From Alphaproteobacteria bacterium (GTDB taxonomy: Bacteria > Pseudomonadota > Alphaproteobacteria > Sphingomonadales > Sphingomonadaceae): a stretch of DNA of 64,000 nt. The stretch is taken from assembly GCA_019232625.1 (NCBI GenBank), contig JAFANP010000038.1, forward strand, positions 1 through 64,000, in the 5' to 3' direction. Positions within the stretch are counted from its first letter, which is position 1, and every line of letters begins with the position of its first letter. Both the position numbers and the translations under genes were made by a program. Shown piece after piece: positions 1 to 8,459 of this stretch. The notes beneath the pieces were generated by a model, which did not search any database, had not been told where the DNA came from, and worked only from the letters and a program-made list of their open reading frames with translations.

Positions 1-26
1 CATCATCCGGCACCAACACCGTCTGG

Positions 27-46
27 ATTCCCGCTTTCGCGGGAAT
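27..46. repeat. short palindromic intergenic repeat
   Basis: An 8-bp perfect stem (27-34 with 39-46) with a 4-base loop, built on ATTCCCGC/GCGGGAAT. Palindromes of this form are frequent between genes in sphingomonads. The rest of the first 109 bases shows no coding signal on either strand. Confidence 0.55.
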
Positions 47-109
47 GACGCGCTAGGGCAAGCGCCTGCGGCTGGCATTTCCCGCCCTCTTTGGCTAGTT
101 CGTTGACCG

Positions 110-150
110 CGATTTCCGAGTCGTCAGATGTTCCATCTGACTAGAAATCG
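110..150. repeat. imperfect palindrome upstream of mmsA
   Basis: Nested inverted repeat: an outer 7-bp stem (110-116 with 144-150) and an inner perfect 8-bp stem (123-130 with 134-141) around a 3-base loop. It lies in the presumed 5' region of mmsA. It could be a dispersed repeat or a hairpin in the leader; it resembles in kind, not sequence, the larger palindromes near 33.9 kb. Confidence 0.5.
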
Positions 151-196
151 CTCTAGGGCCGCCCGCATCCCGGATCATCCGAGTCACGAGGCAAAT

Positions 197-1693
197 ATGC
201 GTAAGATCGATCATTTCGTCGCGGGCGCGTCCTACGCGTCCGGCGAGCGGCAGGGCGACGTCTTCGACCCGAACAATGGCGGCGTGCAGGCCAAGGTGGG
301 CCTGGGCACCGCCGCCGATCTCGGCCGCGCCGTCGCGGCCGCGCGCGAGGCCTTCCCGGCCTGGGCGGCGACCAACCCGCAGCGCCGGGCGCGGGTGATG
401 TTCCGGTTCAAGGAGCTGGTCGAGGCGAACATGGACGACCTCGCTTTGCTGCTCGCCTCCGAGCACGGCAAGGTGGTCGCCGACGCCCGCGGCGACGTCC
501 AGCGCGGGCTCGAGGTGATCGAATTCTCCTGCGGCATCCCGCACGCGCTGAAGGGCGAATACACTCAGGGCGCGGGTCCCGGCATCGACGTCTACTCGAT
601 GCGCCAGCCCCTCGGCATCGTCGCCGGCATCACCCCGTTCAACTTCCCGGCGATGATCCCGATGTGGATGTTCGGCCCGGCCATCGCCTGCGGCAACGCC
701 TTCATCCTCAAGCCCTCGGAGCGCGACCCCTCCGTCCCCGTCCGCCTCGCCGAGCTGATGAAGGAGGCGGGCCTTCCCGACGGCATCCTCCAGGTCGTCC
801 ACGGCGACAAGGAGATGGTCGACGCGATCCTCGACCATGAGGAGGTCCGGGCGATCAGCTTCGTCGGCAGCAGCGACATCGCCCAATATATCTACAGCCG
901 CGGCACCGCGAACGGGAAGCGTGTCCAGGCCTTCGGCGGGGCGAAGAACCACGGCATCGTCATGCCGGACGCCGACCTCGACATGGTGGTGAACGACCTC
1001 GCGGGCGCCGCCTTCGGCTCCGCCGGCGAGCGCTGCATGGCGCTTCCCGTGGTGGTGCCGGTCGGAGAGAAGACCGCCGAAAACCTCCGCGAGAAGCTGG
1101 TCCCGGCGATCGAGGCGCTCCGCGTCGGCGTCTCGACCGACGCCGAGGCCCATTACGGCCCGGTGGTCAACGCCGCCCACCGCGACAGGATCGCCGCCTA
1201 TATCCAGATGTGCGCCGACGAAGGCGGCGAGCTGGTCGTCGACGGGCGGGGCTTCAAGCTGCAGGGCCACGAAGAGGGCTTCTTCATCGGCCCGACCTTC
1301 TTCGATCATGTGAAGCCGAGCTTCCGCTCCTACCAGGAGGAGATATTCGGCCCCGTCCTGCAGATGGTCCGCGCCGACAGCTTCGAGGAGGCGGTGCGGC
1401 TTCCCTCCGAACATCAATACGGCAACGGCGTCGCCCTCTTCACCCGCAACGGCCATGCCGCCCGGGAATTCGCGGCGCGAGTCAACGTCGGCATGGTGGG
1501 CATCAACGTGCCCATCCCCGTGCCCGTCGCCTATCACACGTTCGGCGGCTGGAAGCGCTCCGGCTTCGGCGACATCAATCAGCACGGAACGGAAGGGGTC
1601 CGATTCTGGACCAAGACCAAGACGGTGACTCAGCGCTGGCCCGACGGGTCGGTGACCGGCGAGAACGCCTTCGTCATCCCGACGATGGGGTGA
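197..1693 (+). CDS. mmsA: methylmalonate-semialdehyde dehydrogenase (CoA-acylating)
   Basis: The 498-residue protein belongs to the aldehyde dehydrogenase superfamily. It oxidatively decarboxylates methylmalonate semialdehyde (and malonate semialdehyde) to propionyl-CoA (acetyl-CoA) with NAD+ and CoA, the last step of valine breakdown. The catalytic Cys lies in GSAGERCMALP and the family signature GGAKNHG precedes it; ITPFNFPAM is the cofactor-binding region. The ATG at 197 (MRKIDHF) follows a GAGG-like site; an in-frame start at 128 would add 23 residues without homology. It heads a valine/isobutyrate degradation cluster with genes at 3121, 4316, 5447 and 6360. Confidence 0.93.
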   Translation: MRKIDHFVAGASYASGERQGDVFDPNNGGVQAKVGLGTAADLGRAVAAAREAFPAWAATNPQRRARVMFRFKELVEANMDDLALLLASEHGKVVADARGDVQRGLEVIEFSCGIPHALKGEYTQGAGPGIDVYSMRQPLGIVAGITPFNFPAMIPMWMFGPAIACGNAFILKPSERDPSVPVRLAELMKEAGLPDGILQVVHGDKEMVDAILDHEEVRAISFVGSSDIAQYIYSRGTANGKRVQAFGGAKNHGIVMPDADLDMVVNDLAGAAFGSAGERCMALPVVVPVGEKTAENLREKLVPAIEALRVGVSTDAEAHYGPVVNAAHRDRIAAYIQMCADEGGELVVDGRGFKLQGHEEGFFIGPTFFDHVKPSFRSYQEEIFGPVLQMVRADSFEEAVRLPSEHQYGNGVALFTRNGHAAREFAARVNVGMVGINVPIPVPVAYHTFGGWKRSGFGDINQHGTEGVRFWTKTKTVTQRWPDGSVTGENAFVIPTMG

Positions 1694-2634
1694 GGCGGGT
1701 GCGGCTTCTCGCCGGCCTCGTCGCGCTCCTGCTCCTCGCCGGGCCGCTTCACGCCCAGAAGCGGATCGCGCTCAGCTTCGACGACGTGCCGCGCCAGGCG
1801 GGGGCGTTCCTGGCGCCGGACGAGCGCACGCGAAAGCTGATCGCGGCCCTCAGGAAGGCGGGCGTCAGGCAGGCCGCCTTCTTCGTCAATCCCGGGAATA
1901 TCGGCGCGGAGGGCCGCGGCGACGGCGAGGCGCACGTCCGAGCCTATGTCGCCGCCGGCCACGTCGTCGCCAACCACAGCTTCAGCCACCCTCACCTCAC
2001 CGGGCTGACCGCGGAAGCCTATCTGGCCGATATCGACCGGGCCGAAGCGTGGCTCGGCAGCCGGCCCGGCCGGCGGCCGTGGTTCCGCTTCCCGTTTCTC
2101 GACGAGGGCGGGCGCGACAAGGCCAAGCGGGACGCGGTGCGGGCGGGGCTCGCGGCGCGGGGGCTGCGCAACGGCTATGTGACGGTGGACGGCTCGGACT
2201 GGAACATGGAGGCGCTGACCGTGGAGGCGGCGAAGGCGGGGAAGAAGATCGACCACAGGGCGCTTCGCGACCTCTACGTCGAGACGATGGTGCAGGCGGC
2301 GGATTTCTACGACGGCCTGGCGCGTCGCACGCTGGGCCGCTCGCCCGCCCACGTCATCCTGCTGCACGAGACGGATCTCGCCGCCCTCTACGTCGTCGAC
2401 CTCGTCAGGGCGCTTCGCAAGGACGGGTGGGAGATCATCACCGCCGACGAGGCCTTCGCCGACCCGATCGCCAGCGCCATGCCCGACGTCCCTTCCGCGC
2501 AAGGGACGCTGACGGAGGCGCTCGCTTGGGAGAAGGGCCTTCCCGCCCCGCGCTGGTACGAGCGGGACGACGTCCGCATCGCCAATGCCCTGTTCGCGGC
2601 GCGGGTGCTGCACGAGAATGGCGGCCAGCGGTAG
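1690..2634 (+). CDS. secreted polysaccharide deacetylase family protein
   Basis: A 314-residue NodB-type carbohydrate esterase. The first 20 or so residues form a signal peptide (VRRVRLLAGLVALLLLAG, cleavage near LHA). The NodB metal motifs are visible: the Asp-Asp pair in SFDDVPRQ and the His pair in NHSFSHPHL; HETD near residue 235 is the late catalytic His. It should remove acetyl groups from peptidoglycan or other polysaccharide in the periplasm. The GTG start at 1690 overlaps the mmsA stop (GTGA), so it is translationally coupled to it; GTG 1699 is an alternative. Why it sits in a valine catabolic operon is unclear. Confidence 0.82.
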   Translation: MRRVRLLAGLVALLLLAGPLHAQKRIALSFDDVPRQAGAFLAPDERTRKLIAALRKAGVRQAAFFVNPGNIGAEGRGDGEAHVRAYVAAGHVVANHSFSHPHLTGLTAEAYLADIDRAEAWLGSRPGRRPWFRFPFLDEGGRDKAKRDAVRAGLAARGLRNGYVTVDGSDWNMEALTVEAAKAGKKIDHRALRDLYVETMVQAADFYDGLARRTLGRSPAHVILLHETDLAALYVVDLVRALRKDGWEIITADEAFADPIASAMPDVPSAQGTLTEALAWEKGLPAPRWYERDDVRIANALFAARVLHENGGQR

Positions 2635-2666
2635 ACTGAGCGGTTTCGCTGTATGATTCCGCGTTA

Positions 2667-2695
2667 TTGACCGAAAATCGCAAATCGCCTAGAAG
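2667..2695 (+). promoter_or_regulatory. candidate sigma-70 promoter for the DUF1640-type gene
   Basis: TTGACC at 2667-2672 and TAGAAG at 2690-2695 are separated by 17 bases. Transcription would begin close to the ATG at 2702, implying a leaderless or nearly leaderless message. The evidence is hexamer match only. Confidence 0.35.
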
Positions 2696-2701
2696 GGGCC
2701 G

Positions 2702-3076
2702 ATGAATGTCCGCGTCGCTTTCGATACCCACGCGTTCGTAAAGCGGCTAGAAGCGGGGGGAATGAGCGTTCCTCAAGCAGAGGCGCTCGCCGACGCACTG
2801 GGTGACATCGTGTTGCAGTCGACAAGTACGAAGGGCGACTTGCAGGAGGTGGAGGCCGGTCTTCGCACCGAGCTGCGGGTCATGGCTGACGGTCTCCGAG
2901 CCGAGATGAAGGAGCTGGGGCTTCGCCTTCAAACCGAGATCAGGGAGCTGGAGCTTCGCCTCCAAACCGAGATGAAGGAATTGGAGCTGCGCCTCACCGC
3001 CCGGACCGGTGCGATGCTGGCCGGGTCGACGGCGTTGACTGTGGCTATCCTCGGCGTTCTTATCAGCCTGCACTGA
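2702..3076 (+). CDS. DUF1640-type coiled-coil membrane protein
   Basis: A 124-residue protein with an N-terminal FDTHAFVKRLEAGG segment typical of the bacterial DUF1640 (CCDC90-like) family, a coiled coil, and one C-terminal membrane helix (about 104-122). Residues 65-97 are three tandem 11-residue repeats of the form LQTEMKELELR, encoded by 33-base direct repeats at 2894-2992. The arrangement suggests a tail-anchored oligomeric rod. The biochemical function of the bacterial family is not known. It has its own candidate promoter and is flanked by valine-pathway genes without an obvious link. Confidence 0.78.
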   Translation: MNVRVAFDTHAFVKRLEAGGMSVPQAEALADALGDIVLQSTSTKGDLQEVEAGLRTELRVMADGLRAEMKELGLRLQTEIRELELRLQTEMKELELRLTARTGAMLAGSTALTVAILGVLISLH

Positions 3077-3120
3077 GCCCTTCCGATTGCGATTCCCGCG
3101 TCGTGCGCTAGAGCGCGGGC

Positions 3121-4263
3121 ATGAGCCAGTACGACCTCACCGACGAGCAGCGCCAGATCCAGGAGATGGCGCGGCAGTTCACCGCCGACGCGATCACGCC
3201 CCACGCGGCGGAGTGGGACGAGAAGCACATCTTCCCCAAGGACGTCATCCGCCAGGCCGCGGAGCTCGGCTTCGGCTCAATCTATGTCTCCGAGGAGAGC
3301 GGCGGCATCGGCCTCGGCCGGCTCGAGGCGGCGCTGATCATGGAAGCGATGGCCTATGGCGATCCCTCCACCTCGGCGTTCATCTCGATCCACAACATGG
3401 CCAGCTGGATGATCGACCGCTTCGGCGCGCCCGCGGTCAAGGAAAAGTATCTGCCGTCCCTCATCACGATGGAGCGGATGGCGAGCTATTGCCTCACCGA
3501 GCCGAGCTCCGGCTCCGACGCGGCCGCGCTCAAGACCAAGGCGGTGAAGGACGGCGACGCCTACATCGTCTCGGGCTCCAAGGCCTTCATCTCGGGAGGC
3601 GGCGAGAACGACGTCTACGTAACGATGGTGCGGACCGGCCAGGACGGTCCGAAAGGCATATCCTGCCTGGTCATCGAGAAGGACATGCCGGGCGTCAGCT
3701 TCGGCGCCAACGAGCGCAAGCTCGGATGGCATTCGCAACCCACCGCGCAGGTCAATTTCGACGAGGTGCGGGTGCCGGCGGAAAATCTCGTCGGCGGCGA
3801 GGGCGAGGGCTTCCGGATCGCGATGATGGGGCTGGACGGCGGCCGGCTCAACATCGGCGCCTGCTCGCTGGGCGGGGCGCAGCGCTGCCTGGACGAGGCG
3901 ATAGGCTATACCAAGGAGCGCAAGCAGTTCGGGACGCCGGTGGCCGATTTCCAGGCGACCCAGTTCACGCTCGCCGACATGGAGACCGAGCTGCAGGCGG
4001 CGCGCACCCTTCTCTATGCGGCGGCCGTCAAGGTGACGGAGAATGCGCCCGACAAGACCCGCTTCGCGGCGATGGCCAAGCGCCTCGCCACCGATACCGG
4101 CTCCTCGGTCGTCGATCGCGCGCTCCAGCTTCACGGCGGCTACGGCTATTTGATGGACTATCCGATCGAGCGCTTCTGGCGCGACCTTCGCGTCCATTCG
4201 ATCCTCGAAGGCACCAACCAGATCATGCGGGTCATCATCGCCCGGGACATGCTGCGGCAGTGA
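3121..4263 (+). CDS. acyl-CoA dehydrogenase, probable isobutyryl-CoA dehydrogenase
   Basis: A 380-residue flavoprotein of the acyl-CoA dehydrogenase family. YCLTEPSSGSDAA is the FAD/substrate signature and the catalytic Glu is in ILEGTNQIMR near the C terminus; LHGGYGYL is the second family signature. It should dehydrogenate isobutyryl-CoA to methacrylyl-CoA and pass electrons to ETF. The assignment to isobutyryl-CoA rests on the neighbours (mmsA, 3-hydroxyisobutyryl-CoA hydrolase, mmsB); a 2-methylbutyryl-CoA or broader role cannot be excluded from sequence. Confidence 0.9.
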   Translation: MSQYDLTDEQRQIQEMARQFTADAITPHAAEWDEKHIFPKDVIRQAAELGFGSIYVSEESGGIGLGRLEAALIMEAMAYGDPSTSAFISIHNMASWMIDRFGAPAVKEKYLPSLITMERMASYCLTEPSSGSDAAALKTKAVKDGDAYIVSGSKAFISGGGENDVYVTMVRTGQDGPKGISCLVIEKDMPGVSFGANERKLGWHSQPTAQVNFDEVRVPAENLVGGEGEGFRIAMMGLDGGRLNIGACSLGGAQRCLDEAIGYTKERKQFGTPVADFQATQFTLADMETELQAARTLLYAAAVKVTENAPDKTRFAAMAKRLATDTGSSVVDRALQLHGGYGYLMDYPIERFWRDLRVHSILEGTNQIMRVIIARDMLRQ

Positions 4264-4315
4264 TCCCCGAGCCAGCGAACGCGGTCCGTTCGCCGCGTGC
4301 GGCGAGCGCCGCGCA

Positions 4316-5359
4316 GTGACGTCGGACGTTCTCACCCCGATGGACGGCAAGATCGGGCGTCTGCGCCTGAACCGGCCCAAGGCGATCCACGCCCTCACCC
4401 GCGAGATGTGCCTCGCGATGACGGAGGCGCTGCTGGGATGGCGCGAGGATCCCGCCGTGCAGGCGGTCATGCTGGACCACGCCGAAGGCCGGGGCTTCTG
4501 CGCCGGCGGGGACGTGGTGATGCTGGCGCGCAGCGGCGCCGGCGACGGCTCCGAGGCGCGGGCGTTCTTCTTCGACGAATATCGCCTCAACCACCTCCTC
4601 TTCACCTACGCGAAGCCGACCATCGCCTTCATGGACGGGATCACCATGGGCGGCGGGGTCGGCATCTCCCAGCCCTGCCGCTATCGCGTCGCCACCGAGA
4701 ACACCCGCTTCGCCATGCCGGAGACGGCGATCGGCCTCTTCCCCGACGTCGGCGGCGGCTGGTACCTGCCGCGGCTCCCGGGCCGCGCGGGCGTGTTCCT
4801 CGCGCTGACAGGCGCGCGGCTCGACGGGTCGGAATGCTTCCACCTCGGCCTCGCGACCCATTATGTCCCTTCCCTCGCCCTGGACGATCTCAAGGCGCGG
4901 ATCCTCGCCGAGCCGGACAAGGTGGAGACCCTGCTCGACGAGCATGGCGCGGCGCCGCCGCCCGCGCGGATCGAGGCCAATCGCGAGAGGATCGACCGCC
5001 TCTTCGCGTCCGAGGAGTATGAGGAGATCCTCGCCGCGCTAGACGCCGACGGCTCCGACTGGGCCAAGGCGGAGTTGGAGACCCTGCGGACCAAGAGCCC
5101 GCAGGCCTGCAAGGTGTCCCTCAGGATCCTGTACGACGGCGCGAGGGTCCAGGATTTCGGGCACGAGATGCGCCAGGAATATGCGGTGGCGACCCGGGTG
5201 GTGCAGCGCCACGATTTCGTCGAGGGCGTGCGGGCACTGCTCGTCGACAAGGACAACCGGCCGCGTTGGGAGCCGGCCACGCCGGACGGCGTCACCCAGC
5301 ACATGATCGACACGATCTTCGCGCCGATGCCCGAGGGCGAGGAGTGGACGCCGCTCTAG
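4316..5359 (+). CDS. 3-hydroxyisobutyryl-CoA hydrolase
   Basis: A 347-residue crotonase-fold enzyme. Oxyanion-hole segments FCAGGDV and GGGVGIS and the acidic residues in MPETAIGLFPDVGGG match the hydrolase branch rather than ordinary hydratases, and the length exceeds the 255-270 residues usual for hydratases. It should hydrolyse 3-hydroxyisobutyryl-CoA to 3-hydroxyisobutyrate and CoA, the substrate of MmsB. The start is a GTG at 4316, 52 bases after the dehydrogenase stop; no strong ribosome binding site is visible, so the exact start is less certain. Confidence 0.88.
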   Translation: MTSDVLTPMDGKIGRLRLNRPKAIHALTREMCLAMTEALLGWREDPAVQAVMLDHAEGRGFCAGGDVVMLARSGAGDGSEARAFFFDEYRLNHLLFTYAKPTIAFMDGITMGGGVGISQPCRYRVATENTRFAMPETAIGLFPDVGGGWYLPRLPGRAGVFLALTGARLDGSECFHLGLATHYVPSLALDDLKARILAEPDKVETLLDEHGAAPPPARIEANRERIDRLFASEEYEEILAALDADGSDWAKAELETLRTKSPQACKVSLRILYDGARVQDFGHEMRQEYAVATRVVQRHDFVEGVRALLVDKDNRPRWEPATPDGVTQHMIDTIFAPMPEGEEWTPL

Positions 5360-5364
5360 CCGCA

Positions 5365-5383
5365 CCCCGGACTTGATCCGGGG
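5365..5383. repeat. short palindromic repeat
   Basis: A perfect 7-bp inverted repeat (CCCCGGA / TCCGGGG) around CTTGA, six bases after the hydrolase stop. This motif is a common short intergenic palindrome in sphingomonads; it could also form a weak hairpin in the operon message. Confidence 0.5.
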
Positions 5384-5446
5384 CCCACCTTCTCCCACAG
5401 CGCCCGAAGACGATGGATGCCGGATCGACGGCATGACGGAGGACCG

Positions 5447-6220
5447 ATGACGTACGAATCCATCCTGGTCGAACAGCGCGGCGCCGTCACGCTGATCACC
5501 CTCAACCGGCCGAAGGCGCTCAACGCCCTCAACAGCGGCGTGCTGAGGGAGCTGATCCATGCCTTCGAGGCCTATGACTCGGATGACGGCCAGCATTGCG
5601 CCGTCCTGACCGGCAGCGAAAGGGCGTTCGCCGCCGGCGCCGACATCAAGGAGATGTCGAGCCAGGGGTTCGCGCAGATGTACGCGTCCAACTTCTTCGC
5701 GGGATGGGAGAAGGTGACGGCGACCCGCAAGCCGTGGATCGCCGCCGTCGCGGGCTATGCGCTCGGCGGCGGATGCGAGGTGGCGATGATGGCGGACTTC
5801 ATCATCGCCGCGGACAACGCGCAATTCGGCCAGCCCGAGATCAAGCTCGGCGTCACTCCGGGCATGGGCGGCTCGCAGCGGCTCACCCGCGCGATCGGCA
5901 AGGCCAAGGCGATGGAGATGTGCCTCACCGGCCGGATGATGGGGGCGGAGGAAGCGGAGCGCTCCGGGCTGGTGGCGCGGGTCGTCCCCGCGGCGGAGCT
6001 GCTTGCCGAAGCATTGGCCACCGCCGAGGCCATTGCCGGCATGGCGCCGCTGGCGGCGATCGCCACCAAGGAGCAGATCGACGCCGCCTTCGAGACCGGC
6101 CTCGCCCAGGGCATCCTGTTCGAGCGCCGCCTCTTCCACGGCCTGTTCGGGACCGAGGACCAGAAGGAGGGCATGGCCGCCTTCGTCGACAAGCGTAAGG
6201 CCGAGTGGAAGGGGCGCTGA
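5447..6220 (+). CDS. enoyl-CoA hydratase
   Basis: A 257-residue crotonase-fold hydratase. The oxyanion hole is AGADIKEM and both catalytic glutamates are present (GGGCE and QPEIKLG), followed by [10 protein letters not shown]. It hydrates short-chain enoyl-CoAs; in this cluster the expected substrate is methacrylyl-CoA, giving 3-hydroxyisobutyryl-CoA for the preceding hydrolase. The ATG at 5447 has a GGAGG site six bases upstream, which decides it over an in-frame ATG at 5417. Confidence 0.9.
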   Translation: MTYESILVEQRGAVTLITLNRPKALNALNSGVLRELIHAFEAYDSDDGQHCAVLTGSERAFAAGADIKEMSSQGFAQMYASNFFAGWEKVTATRKPWIAAVAGYALGGGCEVAMMADFIIAADNAQFGQPEIKLGVTPGMGGSQRLTRAIGKAKAMEMCLTGRMMGAEEAERSGLVARVVPAAELLAEALATAEAIAGMAPLAAIATKEQIDAAFETGLAQGILFERRLFHGLFGTEDQKEGMAAFVDKRKAEWKGR

Positions 6221-6250
6221 GTCGGGAGTAGGTGACCCGTTCGCCCCGGG

Positions 6251-6322
6251 CGAAGTCGAGGGGCGGAGCCGAGCGAAGCCGAGGCGAATCTCGCCTTCGC
6301 TCGAAAGGGTGTCTCGACTTCG
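6251..6322. repeat. nested inverted repeat between enoyl-CoA hydratase and mmsB
   Basis: An outer 10-bp pair (6251-6260 with 6313-6322, CGAAGTCGAG / CTCGACTTCG) encloses an inner 9-bp pair (6270-6278 with 6295-6303, CGAGCGAAG / CTTCGCTCG). It occupies most of the 139-base gap. Such CGAAG-rich palindromes are dispersed repeats in sphingomonads; an mRNA-stabilising or processing role is possible. Confidence 0.55.
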
Positions 6323-6359
6323 CTCGGCAGGAACGGTTCTGGGTTACGGGGTATAAGTC

Positions 6360-7256
6360 ATGGCACGCGTAGCATTCATAGGCTTGGGCAATATGGGCGG
6401 CGGGATGGCCGCGAACCTCGTCAAGGCGGGGCATCAGGTCGCGGCCTTCGACCTTTCGGAGGCGGCCCTCGCCAAGGCCGAGGCGAATGGCTGCACGCTC
6501 GCCGGCACGGCCGCCGAGGCGGCGGGAGAGGCCGACGCGGTGGTGACGATGCTCCCCGCCGGAAAGCACGTCCGCGACGTCTACGAAACCTCGGTGATCG
6601 GCAAGGCGCCCACTTCGGCGATCCTGATCGATTGCTCGACCATCGACGTCGCCACCGCCCGCGAGGAGAGCGAAAAGGCCGCGGCGGCCGGCTATGCGAT
6701 GGTCGACGCGCCGGTCTCTGGGGGCATCGCGGCGGCCGACGGCGGCACCCTCACCTTCATGGTCGGCGGCTCGGACGAGGCCTTCGAGGCGGCGCGGCCG
6801 ATCCTCGAGAAGATGGGCAAGGCGGTGATCCACGCCGGAGGTCCCGGCGCCGGCCAGGCGGCGAAGATCTGCAACAACATGCTGCTCGGCGCTTCGATGA
6901 TCGCGACCTGCGAGACGTTCGTGCTCGCCCGCAAGCTCGGCCTCGACCCGCAGACCTTCTTCGACATCGCCTCGAAGGCGTCGGGCCAATGCTGGTCGAT
7001 GACCACCTATTGCCCGGTGCCCGGCGTGGGGCCGCAGACGCCCGCCGACCGCGACTATGAAGGCGGCTTCGCGGCGGCGCTGATGCTGAAGGACCTGCGG
7101 CTCGCGATGGAGGCGGCGCAGAGCGTCGACAGCTACACGCCGATGGGCGCCCATGCGGAGGAGCTGTACACCCGCTTCGCCGAGGCGCTGGGCGGCGGAA
7201 CCAAGGATTTTTCGGGGATCATCAAGATGATCGACGATAGCTGGACCCCGCGCTGA
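6360..7256 (+). CDS. mmsB: 3-hydroxyisobutyrate dehydrogenase
   Basis: A 298-residue beta-hydroxyacid dehydrogenase. The N-terminal Rossmann motif is GLGNMGGGMAANL, the substrate signature DAPVSGGIAAAD is present and the catalytic Lys is in GAGQAAKICNNM. It oxidises 3-hydroxyisobutyrate to methylmalonate semialdehyde with NAD+, feeding MmsA. It closes the valine cluster. Its last 35 bases overlap the 3' end of the oppositely oriented epimerase gene. Confidence 0.92.
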   Translation: MARVAFIGLGNMGGGMAANLVKAGHQVAAFDLSEAALAKAEANGCTLAGTAAEAAGEADAVVTMLPAGKHVRDVYETSVIGKAPTSAILIDCSTIDVATAREESEKAAAAGYAMVDAPVSGGIAAADGGTLTFMVGGSDEAFEAARPILEKMGKAVIHAGGPGAGQAAKICNNMLLGASMIATCETFVLARKLGLDPQTFFDIASKASGQCWSMTTYCPVPGVGPQTPADRDYEGGFAAALMLKDLRLAMEAAQSVDSYTPMGAHAEELYTRFAEALGGGTKDFSGIIKMIDDSWTPR

Positions 7257-8412
7257 CCCGCCGTTCGGCTCCCGAATAGGCGCGGGCAAGCTCGTCGGGG
7301 TTGCGCGAGGTCGGCAGGCGCGCGGGCGCGGCGCGCCGGCGCAGATCGTCGACGCAGCGCGCCGCCGTCTTCCCGTCCCAGCGGTCCGGACGCCGCGAGG
7401 CCGGCGGCGCGGCAAGCGCGCGATCGAGTTCGAGAAGCAGGGTCTCCGGGCCGACCAGCCGGTTGGTCCCCTCGGTGAGGGTGACGGGCCGCTCGGTATT
7501 TTCCCGAAGCGTGAGGCACGGCAGGCCGAGATAGGTCGTCTCTTCCTGGATCCCGCCCGAATCCGTGATCGCCGCCGCGGCTCCGGCGACGAGGCTCATG
7601 AAGCGGACGTAGGACAGAGGCTCGACCAGCCTCACGCCGGCGCGGGCGAGCTTGGAGTCGAAAAGCGCCCCGCGCAGCTTCCTCGCGGTCCGCGGATGGA
7701 CGGGAAAGACGAGCGGCAGCCGCCGCTGCGCCTCGATCAACGCCTCCACCAGCTTGAGCAGGGCCACCGGATCGTCGACGTTAGAGGGCCGATGGAGCGT
7801 GACGACGCCATAGCCTCCCCGTTCCAGGCCGAGCTCCTCCGGAACGCCCGCCGCTTCGATCTCCGGCCGCACCAGCTCGAAGCTGTCGATCATGATGTTG
7901 CCGACCCGCGTGATCCGGGCGTCGGGCACGCCCTCCGCACGCAAATTGGCGTCCGCGTCCGGCGACGGCGTCCAGAGCACGTCGCACAGGGCGTCGGTGA
8001 CGAGGCGGTTCACCTCCTCCGGCATGCGCCGGTCGCGGCTACGAAGGCCGGCCTCGAGATGAACGGTCTGCAGGCCCAGCTTCGCCCCGACCATCGCGCA
8101 GGCGGCGGTGGAGTTGACGTCGCCGACGACGACCAGCCAGTCCGGCCGATCGGCGAGCGCCACCTTCTCGTAGGCCATCATCACGCCGCCGGTCTGCTCC
8201 GCATGGCTGCCGGAGCCGACGCCGAGATGGTAGTGCGGCGCGGGCAGCCGAAGGTCGGCGAAGAAGGCATCCGACATGTTGGAGTCGTAATGCTGGCCGG
8301 TATGGACCAGCACCGGCTCGAAGCCCCCGGCGCCGGCGAGGGCGTGCCAGAGCGGCGCCACCTTCATGAAATTGGGGCGCGCCGCGGCGATCAGGTGGAT
8401 GCGCTGGGCCAT
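7222..8412 (-). CDS. wecB: UDP-N-acetylglucosamine 2-epimerase (non-hydrolysing)
   Basis: A 396-residue GT-B-fold epimerase interconverting UDP-GlcNAc and UDP-ManNAc for envelope polysaccharide precursors. Family motifs are HTGQHYD, HLEAGLRS, TLHRPSNVD and DSGGIQEE. The ATG at 8412 gives the canonical N terminus RIHLIAAARPNFMKV. No other polysaccharide gene is nearby, so it is an orphan here; it follows glpK by 47 bases on the same strand and could share its transcript. Its 3' end overlaps mmsB by 35 bases on the opposite strand. Confidence 0.92.
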   Translation of the reverse strand: MAQRIHLIAAARPNFMKVAPLWHALAGAGGFEPVLVHTGQHYDSNMSDAFFADLRLPAPHYHLGVGSGSHAEQTGGVMMAYEKVALADRPDWLVVVGDVNSTAACAMVGAKLGLQTVHLEAGLRSRDRRMPEEVNRLVTDALCDVLWTPSPDADANLRAEGVPDARITRVGNIMIDSFELVRPEIEAAGVPEELGLERGGYGVVTLHRPSNVDDPVALLKLVEALIEAQRRLPLVFPVHPRTARKLRGALFDSKLARAGVRLVEPLSYVRFMSLVAGAAAAITDSGGIQEETTYLGLPCLTLRENTERPVTLTEGTNRLVGPETLLLELDRALAAPPASRRPDRWDGKTAARCVDDLRRRAAPARLPTSRNPDELARAYSGAERRVSAGSSYRRSS

Positions 8413-8459
8413 GGCGGCCGGGTTAGCCGCAAAGGGTAAACATTGGGTTGGAACCGCCC

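Noticed and set aside
95-1585. Long antisense open frame over mmsA
   Set aside because: High G+C makes stop codons rare; the frame is His/Asp/Arg rich with no motif, and mmsA on the other strand is certain.
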